A stretch of DNA of 24,811 nucleotides from contig CAKSPW010000032.1 of assembly GCA_934486495.1 (NCBI GenBank), positions 1-24,811 on the forward strand, given 5' to 3'. Shown here in pieces: positions 23,220 through 24,811 of the stretch. The translations under genes were made by a program, and so were the position numbers. The notes below the pieces were generated by a model. That model was not told the origin of the DNA. It made no database searches and worked only from the letters and a program-made list of their open reading frames with translations. Source of the DNA: an uncultured Clostridia bacterium. GTDB lineage: Bacteria; Bacillota; Clostridia; UBA1381. Position 1 is the stretch's first letter, and every line of letters starts with the position of its first letter.

Positions 23220-23248
23220 TTGACACACAGAGAAAAATATGCTAAAAT
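23220..23248 (+). promoter_or_regulatory. Sigma-A promoter of the thiT leader
   Basis: TTGACA (23220-23225), a 17-bp spacer and TAAAAT (23243-23248) preceded by TGC. Predicted start near 23255, at the first base of the riboswitch aptamer. Confidence 0.88.
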
Positions 23249-23254
23249 ATAAGA

Positions 23255-23340
23255 AAAGGGGAGCTCGTGTGACGGGCTGAGAGGATAATATTATTATCGA
23301 CCTATCACCTGATTTGGATAATGCCAACGTAGGGAAACAT
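23255..23340 (+). promoter_or_regulatory. TPP (thiamine pyrophosphate) riboswitch, THI element
   Basis: The thi-box landmarks are present in order: GGGGAGC at the 5' side, GGGCTGAGAGG, then ACCTGATTTGGATAATGCCA followed by ACGTAGGGAA. Together these are diagnostic of the TPP aptamer. A terminator hairpin lies 10 nt downstream, so TPP binding should cause premature termination and shut off thiT. Confidence 0.97.
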
Positions 23341-23349
23341 TGTTTAGTC

Positions 23350-23383
23350 GGACGTTGTTGTTGTCGCAAAGCGTCCTTTTTTA
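23350..23383 (+). terminator. Riboswitch-controlled terminator upstream of thiT
   Basis: GGACG (23350-23354) pairs with CGTCC (23372-23376), followed by TTTTTTATTTA. It sits between the aptamer and the thiT ribosome-binding site, the usual expression platform for an OFF switch. Confidence 0.8.
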
Positions 23384-23410
23384 TTTATATTTTTGAGGAG
23401 TTGTTTTATT

Positions 23411-24043
23411 ATGAAAACAAAAAAACTGGTTGTGTCGGCTGTTATGCTTGCGATTGCGACGGTGCTTTCGTTCTTTCAGCCGTTTCAGCTTCCGTTCGGC
23501 GGCGGAATAACGCTTGCTTCAATGATGCCGCTTGTAATTATCGCGTACATTTACGGTACGAAATGGGGTCTTCTTTCGGGATTTGTGTACAGCGTTTTGC
23601 AGATGATTTTGGGAATGAAAGGCGTTGCGGCACTTTTTCTTCCGGGCGAATCGCAAATGGCTGTTCCTGCGGCGCTCGGCGTTTGCTTGTTTGACTACAT
23701 ACTTTCATCTACCATGCTCGGCTTCGGCGGCATATTTAAAGGAAAATTTAAAAATTCAGCAACGGAAATATGCCTCGGCTCCATCGTTGCGCTGTTCTTA
23801 AAATACGTTATGCACGTTATTTCGGGAGCACTGTTTTACGGAATGTGGGCGGAATGGTTCTTTACACAGGAGGGATTTTATGCAATAGGTTCAAAAATCC
23901 TGAATACATTCTCGGGCACTGAGCTTAGTATTGTGTATTCGTTATTCTATAACGCACTGTATATGTTCCCCGAAATTATAATAACGGCGATAGTAACACC
24001 GATTGTTTACAAAGCGATAGAAAAATCAAATCTCGCGTCATAA
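23411..24043 (+). CDS. thiT: Energy-coupling factor thiamine transporter S-component ThiT
   Basis: This 210-aa membrane protein has about six hydrophobic helices and is the thiamine-binding subunit of an ECF transporter; the shared EcfA/A'/T module would be encoded elsewhere. Visible family features are the basic start (MKTKKLVVSAVMLA), LPFGGGITLASMMPL, YGTKWGLLSG and the helix with HVISGALFYGMWAEWF, part of the thiamine-binding region (aromatic Trp/Tyr). The start is ATG 23411, with GAGGAG upstream; the TTG six codons earlier overlaps that site. Controlled by the TPP riboswitch in its leader. Confidence 0.95.
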   Translation: MKTKKLVVSAVMLAIATVLSFFQPFQLPFGGGITLASMMPLVIIAYIYGTKWGLLSGFVYSVLQMILGMKGVAALFLPGESQMAVPAALGVCLFDYILSSTMLGFGGIFKGKFKNSATEICLGSIVALFLKYVMHVISGALFYGMWAEWFFTQEGFYAIGSKILNTFSGTELSIVYSLFYNALYMFPEIIITAIVTPIVYKAIEKSNLAS

Positions 24044-24063
24044 TTTTATATGTTTGAATTTAA

Positions 24064-24109
24064 GGATAGCGGTAAGCGTAAAGAAAATGCTTGCGGCTAT
24101 TCTTTTTTT
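24064..24109 (+). terminator. Terminator after thiT
   Basis: GGATAGCGGTAAGC (24064-24077) pairs with GCTTGCGGCTATTC around a 10-nt loop with one mismatch, followed by TTTTTTT. Confidence 0.88.
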
Positions 24110-24112
24110 ACA

Positions 24113-24145
24113 CTTTTTATTCTTTAAAATCATAATATATATGGG
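24113..24145 (+). promoter_or_regulatory. Possible sporulation (SigK-like) promoter of the collagen-like gene
   Basis: CATAATATA (from about 24130) matches the late mother-cell SigK -10 pattern CATAnnnTA, with an AC-containing -35-like element about 17 bp upstream. No sigma-A promoter stands out between the thiT terminator and the gene. AT-rich sequence makes chance matches likely. Confidence 0.25.
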
Positions 24146-24203
24146 GCATGAATACTTTAATATTGTTTTCGGCCCTTATTTTATTTATGAAAGGAGAAAA
24201 ATA

Positions 24204-24811
24204 ATGAACAGACAAAATCATGACTGTCCGCACGGCGACCGAATGAACGTCTATACAAACGATATAAGACAGCCTGAAATTATTCAGACAACTTGCTGCT
24301 GCGGAGGGTGTTCCTCCGAAAAGGGTGCTACCGGGCCTATGGGTCCGACAGGTCCGACCGGTCCGATGGGCAGACCGGGAGCTACCGGAGCTGTCGGTGC
24401 AACAGGTCCGATGGGTGCAACAGGGCCGGTAGGCGCAGCTGGTCCGATGGGTGTGTCGGGAGCGACAGGCCCTACCGGAGCGACAGGTTTAACAGGTGAA
24501 ATCGGTGCAACAGGACCAATCGGCCCGGCAGGTGCTGTGGGCGCAACAGGAGCGACAGGTCCTACCGGTTTGGCAGGAGCAGTAGGAGCAACAGGCGCAA
24601 CAGGTCCTATCGGTTTGGCAGGAGCAGTAGGAGCAACAGGCGCAACAGGTCCTATCGGTTTGACAGGTGCAGTGGGCGCAACAGGAGCGACAGGTCCTAC
24701 CGGTTTGGCAGGAACAGTAGGAGCAACAGGCGCAACAGGTCCTACCGGTTTGGCAGGAGCAGTAGGAGCAACAGGCGCAACAGGTCCTATCGGTTTGGCA
24801 GGAGCAGTAGG
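24204..24811 (+). CDS. Collagen-like triple-helix repeat protein, exosporium type (3' end outside window)
   Basis: The frame starts at ATG 24204, seven nt after AAGGAG, and is open for 202 codons to the window edge. The N-terminal 43 residues are polar with a cysteine cluster TTCCCGGCSS (plus one earlier Cys). Then uninterrupted Gly-x-y triplets follow, rich in GAT, GPT, GLA and GAV, which form a collagen-like triple helix. Thr- and Pro-rich bacterial collagens of this sort are typical of BclA-like spore-surface filaments, where the N-terminus anchors the protein and Thr carries sugars. The C-terminal head domain is not visible. The spore-former context supports, but does not prove, an exosporium location. 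Confidence 0.9.
   Translation, partial: MNRQNHDCPHGDRMNVYTNDIRQPEIIQTTCCCGGCSSEKGATGPMGPTGPTGPMGRPGATGAVGATGPMGATGPVGAAGPMGVSGATGPTGATGLTGEIGATGPIGPAGAVGATGATGPTGLAGAVGATGATGPIGLAGAVGATGATGPIGLTGAVGATGATGPTGLAGTVGATGATGPTGLAGAVGATGATGPIGLAGAV
24561..24811 (+). repeat. 45-bp tandem DNA repeat in the collagen-like gene
   Basis: The string cct(a)ccggtttg(g)cagg starts at 24561, 24606, 24651, 24696, 24741 and 24786, exactly 45 bp apart, encoding GPTGLAGAVGATGAT with small changes. The units are nearly identical at DNA level (unlike the diverged start of the collagen region) and continue past the window end, so copy number may vary. Confidence 0.95.

Noticed and set aside
23314..23694. 126-codon plus-strand frame across the thiT leader
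   Set aside because: It overlaps the riboswitch, its terminator and thiT in a different frame; ThiT is unmistakable.
24293..24499. Plus-strand frame rich in Arg, Ser and Asp
   Set aside because: Out-of-frame reading of the collagen-like repeats.
24561..24811. CRISPR array (regular 45-bp repeats)
   Set aside because: The units are contiguous with no unique spacers and keep the Gly-x-y reading frame.

Overview
The window looks like chromosome from an anaerobic, spore-forming Clostridia-type Firmicute with a low-to-moderate GC content. The evidence is Spo0A and a SigH-like sigma factor, strong AGGAGG ribosome-binding sites, many TTG/GTG starts, sigma-A promoters that almost all carry an extended -10 (TGn before the hexamer), a PerR/reverse-rubrerythrin peroxide-defence operon, a TPP-riboswitch-controlled ECF thiamine transporter subunit (ThiT), and a Cys-plus-collagen-repeat protein of the exosporium type. 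I cannot name the species. Nearly everything up to position 23160 is on the minus strand; thiT and the collagen-like gene at the right end are on the plus strand.

Layout, left to right. (1) 1-4690: the end of a minus-strand operon reading small ORF (84 aa, TTG start) -> rmlA -> rmlB -> a large secreted surface protein, which has a beta-helix-like N-terminus followed by alternating InlB-type B repeats and BspA/DUF285 leucine-rich repeats and is cut by the window edge. It starts from an extended -10 promoter that lies directly behind the terminator of the preceding operon. (2) 4690-7017: an agr-like two-component system (LytTR regulator, then GHKL kinase) with tandem promoters and a leader hairpin, but no agrB/agrD in the window. 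A 20-bp-spaced direct repeat sits between this pair and the rml/surface-protein promoter. (3) 7204-8984: a PLP-dependent Cys/Met-metabolism lyase plus RidA. (4) 9243-10726: perR-rubrerythrin-BFD-rubredoxin under a perfect 21-bp PerR/Fur-type palindrome. (5) 10877-11994: sigH, a tRNA-like element with no anticodon arm, and a four-CxxC zinc-ribbon protein. (6) 12074-13299: spo0A, an unexplained inverted repeat, and a probable free-standing small RNA of about 105 nt. (7) 13371-23183: a tightly packed operon, hypothetical-comEC-holA-HAD phosphatase-yifB/comM-uvrC-oligopeptide-type solute-binding lipoprotein, covering DNA uptake, recombination, replication and repair. (8) 23220-24113: TPP riboswitch, terminator, thiT. 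(9) 24204-end: collagen-like repeat protein with 45-bp tandem repeats, cut by the window edge.

How the genes may work together. Region 4 is a self-contained peroxide-responsive electron-transfer and peroxidase module. Region 3 pairs an enzyme that can release enamine intermediates with the deaminase that clears them. Regions 1 and 2 suggest a cell-density or signal-responsive switch (orphan agr-like pair) next to a sugar-nucleotide/surface-adhesin operon. The least explained items are the small RNA at 13161-13266, the tRNA-like element at 11217-11278, and the rml-coupled adhesin with its candidate operator. All identifications come from reading motifs and translations; no database search was made.
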